In this document: positions 16,788-18,461 of the stretch, in pieces
Position numbering within the stretch: the stretch's first letter is position 1
How the letters are laid out: every line of letters begins with the position of its first letter
Source: an uncultured Bacteroidota bacterium
GTDB lineage: Bacteria; Bacteroidota; Bacteroidia; Flavobacteriales; Flavobacteriaceae
Length of the DNA stretch: 18,461 nt
NCBI GenBank assembly: GCA_902509805.1
Contig: CABWZL010000015.1
Location: 1-18,461, forward strand
Reading direction: 5' to 3'
The notes under the pieces: generated by a model
What the model saw: only the letters and a program-made list of their open reading frames with translations
What the model was told of the DNA's origin: nothing
Database searches by the model: none
Made by a program: the position numbers and the translations under genes

Positions 16788-17795
16788 TTATTCGTTTTTA
16801 TTTAGCATTCTCCACAAACCCTCTTTTAGTCCAGAAATTCCGAATGTATTAACAGAGGATATTATAAAAAAAGGAATTGATTTAAATTCTTTTTTTAAAA
16901 TTATTTCAAATTCTTTAATCAATTCATCGTCCATTAAATCACTTTTAGTAAAAGCAATCAAAAATTCTTTATCAGCAAGTTCCGGATTATATTTAATAAG
17001 TTCATTTCGTAAAACATTAAAATCTTTTTTAACATCTTTAGTGTCTACAGGAATCATGAATAACAGTATTGAGTTTCTTTCAATATGTCTTAAAAAATAG
17101 TGACCAAGGCCACGACCCTCACTAGCACCCTCAATTATTCCTGGAATATCTGCCATTACAAATGATCTGTAATCAGACATTGCTACTATACCCAGATTTG
17201 GCTTAAGAGTTGTAAACTCATAGTCTGCAATTTTGGGTTTTGCATCTGACAAAACAGATAGCAAAGTTGACTTTCCAGCATTTGGATAACCAACAAGACC
17301 AACATCAGCAAGAACTTTTAATTCAAGTGTTATTTGAAGTTCTTCACCCGGAAGACCTGCTTGTGAATATCTTGGAGTTTGATTTGTTGGAGATTTAAAA
17401 TGAAAATTACCACGTCCTCCTTTTCCACCTTTTAAAAGAATTGTTTCAGTTTTTTCTTCATTTATTTCAAAAAAAACATTATTGGTGTTTGTGTCTTTGA
17501 TAATGGTTCCCAAGGGAACATCAACAATAACATCTTCACCACTAATTCCTGATTTTCTTGAGCCACCTCCATCTCCTCCATTCCCAGCTTTAAAATGTTT
17601 TTTAAATCTAAAACTTTGTAGTGTCCATAAATTAGCATTTCCTCTTACAATTATATTTCCTCCATGACCACCATCACCACCATCAGGACCACCTTTGGGT
17701 ACATATTTTTCTCTTCTCAAGTGAGTCGATCCTCTACCCCCTTTTCCTGAGCGTATAGTAAGTTTTACGTAATCTACAAAGTTATCGACTATCAT
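16788..17795 (-). CDS. obg: Obg/CgtA family GTPase
   Basis: Obg is a GTPase that binds the 50S ribosomal subunit and links ribosome maturation to growth state. The N-terminal Obg fold is glycine-rich ([13 protein letters not shown] at 34-46, AGNGGDGGG at 70-78, KGGKGGRGN at 122-130). The G domain shows G1 GYPNAGKS at 169-176, the TT of G2 at 195-196, G3 DIPG at 216-219, G4 TKSD at 283-286 and G5 SSV at 313-315. At 335 residues it ends with the G domain and lacks the C-terminal OCT domain of Bacillus Obg, as usual outside Gram-positives. It follows adk after 6 nt and precedes the MazG-like gene by 2 nt. Confidence 0.96.
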   Translation of the reverse strand: MIVDNFVDYVKLTIRSGKGGRGSTHLRREKYVPKGGPDGGDGGHGGNIIVRGNANLWTLQSFRFKKHFKAGNGGDGGGSRKSGISGEDVIVDVPLGTIIKDTNTNNVFFEINEEKTETILLKGGKGGRGNFHFKSPTNQTPRYSQAGLPGEELQITLELKVLADVGLVGYPNAGKSTLLSVLSDAKPKIADYEFTTLKPNLGIVAMSDYRSFVMADIPGIIEGASEGRGLGHYFLRHIERNSILLFMIPVDTKDVKKDFNVLRNELIKYNPELADKEFLIAFTKSDLMDDELIKEFEIILKKEFKSIPFFIISSVNTFGISGLKEGLWRMLNKNE

Positions 17796-17801
17796 ATAAT
17801 C

Positions 17802-18377
17802 TTAGATTAAACTGTCAATAAGATTAAATAATCTCGAGGTAATATCATCAACAGAGCCCTTTCCATCTACTGAATAAAATTTATCTTGATTTTTGTAGAA
17901 ATTAATAAGTATTGAAGTCTTGTTATTGTACTCATTAAATCTATTTTTAATTTTATCTACATCTTGGTCATCTGATCTATTTGTAATTTTTCCTCGTTCA
18001 AGCAATCTTGATATTAATTCATCCTCACTAACATCAAGGGCAATTGTTGCATTGATATTGAGATTTATAGATTCTAGGAAAAAATCAAGAGATTCAGCTT
18101 GATTTAAAGTTCTAGGAAAGCCATCAAAAATATATCCTTTAACATCTTTATTTAACAAAACCTCATTCTCAAGCATTTTAATTGTAACTGAATCAGGAAC
18201 TAAATCTCCTTTGTCTAAGTATGACTTAGCCTCTATACCTAGCTTAGTTTCAGTTGTAATGTTTGTCCTAAATAAATCTCCAGTTGAAATATGATATAAA
18301 TCATATTTATTCTTTAAGAAATCTGCTTGAGTTCCTTTACCTGAACCAGGTTTTCCAAAAATGATAATATTAAACAT
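17802..18377 (-). CDS. adk: Adenylate kinase
   Basis: Adk interconverts ATP plus AMP and two ADP in the cytoplasm. From the chosen ATG the protein has 191 residues. The P-loop GKPGSGKGTQ is at 8-17, with Lys at the second position where Ala or Pro is common. STGDLFR (about 31-37) and DGFPRT form the AMP site, and LLERGK begins a short LID region without zinc-binding cysteines. That corresponds to the short form of the enzyme. An upstream in-frame GTG would add two residues, but the -7 box ends at 18383 and the RNA start is expected only a few bases later, which favours the ATG. A stop (TAA) lies in frame upstream, so there is no fusion to another domain. Confidence 0.95.
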   Translation of the reverse strand: MFNIIIFGKPGSGKGTQADFLKNKYDLYHISTGDLFRTNITTETKLGIEAKSYLDKGDLVPDSVTIKMLENEVLLNKDVKGYIFDGFPRTLNQAESLDFFLESINLNINATIALDVSEDELISRLLERGKITNRSDDQDVDKIKNRFNEYNNKTSILINFYKNQDKFYSVDGKGSVDDITSRLFNLIDSLI

Positions 18378-18382
18378 AGGCA

Positions 18383-18390
18383 CAAATATA
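18383..18390 (-). promoter_or_regulatory. -7 promoter element of the adk-obg-mazG-aroA operon
   Basis: The minus strand reads TATATTTG and ends only 5 nt before the adk ATG. With the usual -7 placement the transcript would start within a base or two of the ATG, so the mRNA may be nearly leaderless. No TTG is seen at -33 spacing. Confidence 0.6.
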
Positions 18391-18432
18391 TTTAAAATGT
18401 TTCGTATTTTTTACTGTCTTTAAAGTAATGCT

Positions 18433-18440
18433 TATTTTTG
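18433..18440 (+). promoter_or_regulatory. Possible -7 element of a divergent gene leaving the window
   Basis: The plus strand reads TATTTTTG (fits TAnnTTTG). Four bases later an ATG at 18445 opens a frame (MFREN) that stays open to the window edge 17 nt on. This mirrors the adk promoter spacing on the other strand. So little of the frame is visible that a gene cannot be asserted, and no product is suggested. Confidence 0.25.
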
Positions 18441-18461
18441 ATCAATGTTTAGAGAAAATAG

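Noticed and set aside
17482..17667. Open frame of 61 codons on the plus strand opposite obg
   Set aside because: Its proline-rich content is the reverse of the glycine codons of the Obg domain.
17559..17700. Repeated GG/CC-rich short units that look like a DNA repeat
   Set aside because: They encode the glycine-rich loops of the Obg fold and are not an independent repeat.
18378..18430. Fusion of adk to an upstream domain (for example a phosphoribosyltransferase)
   Set aside because: An in-frame TAA occurs upstream of the adk start, and a -7 box sits directly before the ATG.

Overview
The window is an AT-rich (roughly 28% GC by eye), tightly packed chromosomal core region. It most likely comes from a flavobacterium (Bacteroidota). 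The evidence is a GldC gliding-motility protein, Bacteroidetes-type promoters (TAnnTTTG -7 boxes, five of them exactly TATATTTG at operon heads), a MraY with an extra loop, an Obg without a C-terminal OCT domain, and a DnaG whose N-terminal zinc-ribbon ligands are replaced in the way I remember from flavobacterial primases. Gene junctions are often 1 to 11 nt or overlapping, and no stretch above 300 nt lacks a gene. This fits a streamlined, perhaps marine, genome, but the habitat is inference.

Layout. Positions 1-7843 (minus strand) hold the start of the division and cell-wall (dcw) cluster, in transcription order mraZ, rsmH, ftsL-like, ftsI, murE, mraY, murD and ftsW. ftsW is cut by the window edge. 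The cluster is headed by a promoter and three perfect 10-bp AAAGTGGTAA repeats that look like the MraZ operator. Transcribed away from it on the plus strand are an alpha/beta hydrolase and the ribosome-assembly GTPase engB (8014-9395). gldC follows on the minus strand and overlaps engB tail to tail. nadE and a LuxR/NarL-type regulator with a degenerate receiver are on the plus strand (9770-11201). The regulator overlaps the 3' end of dnaG tail to tail. A minus-strand block runs from 18377 down to 11185: adk, obg, a MazG-like pyrophosphohydrolase, aroA, queA, a long-chain polyprenyl diphosphate synthase and dnaG. queA has its own promoter inside this block.

How the genes work together. The dcw block makes the meso-diaminopimelate-type peptidoglycan precursor: MurE adds DAP, MurD adds D-Glu and MraY makes lipid I. 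It also supplies septal synthesis (FtsW, FtsI, FtsL) under likely MraZ autoregulation. The right-hand block is housekeeping: nucleotide balance (adk, MazG-like), ribosome assembly (obg, engB), aromatic amino acids (aroA), tRNA queuosine (queA), isoprenoid chains (polyprenyl synthase), NAD (nadE) and replication priming (dnaG).

I found no mobile element, CRISPR array, RNA gene or convincing terminator. I also found no clearly new multi-gene system. The points most worth a second look are the operator at mraZ, the interlocked gldC/nadE promoters, the zinc-free primase domain, the receiver with Glu in place of the phospho-acceptor Asp, the FtsI without a PASTA domain, and gldC without gldB.
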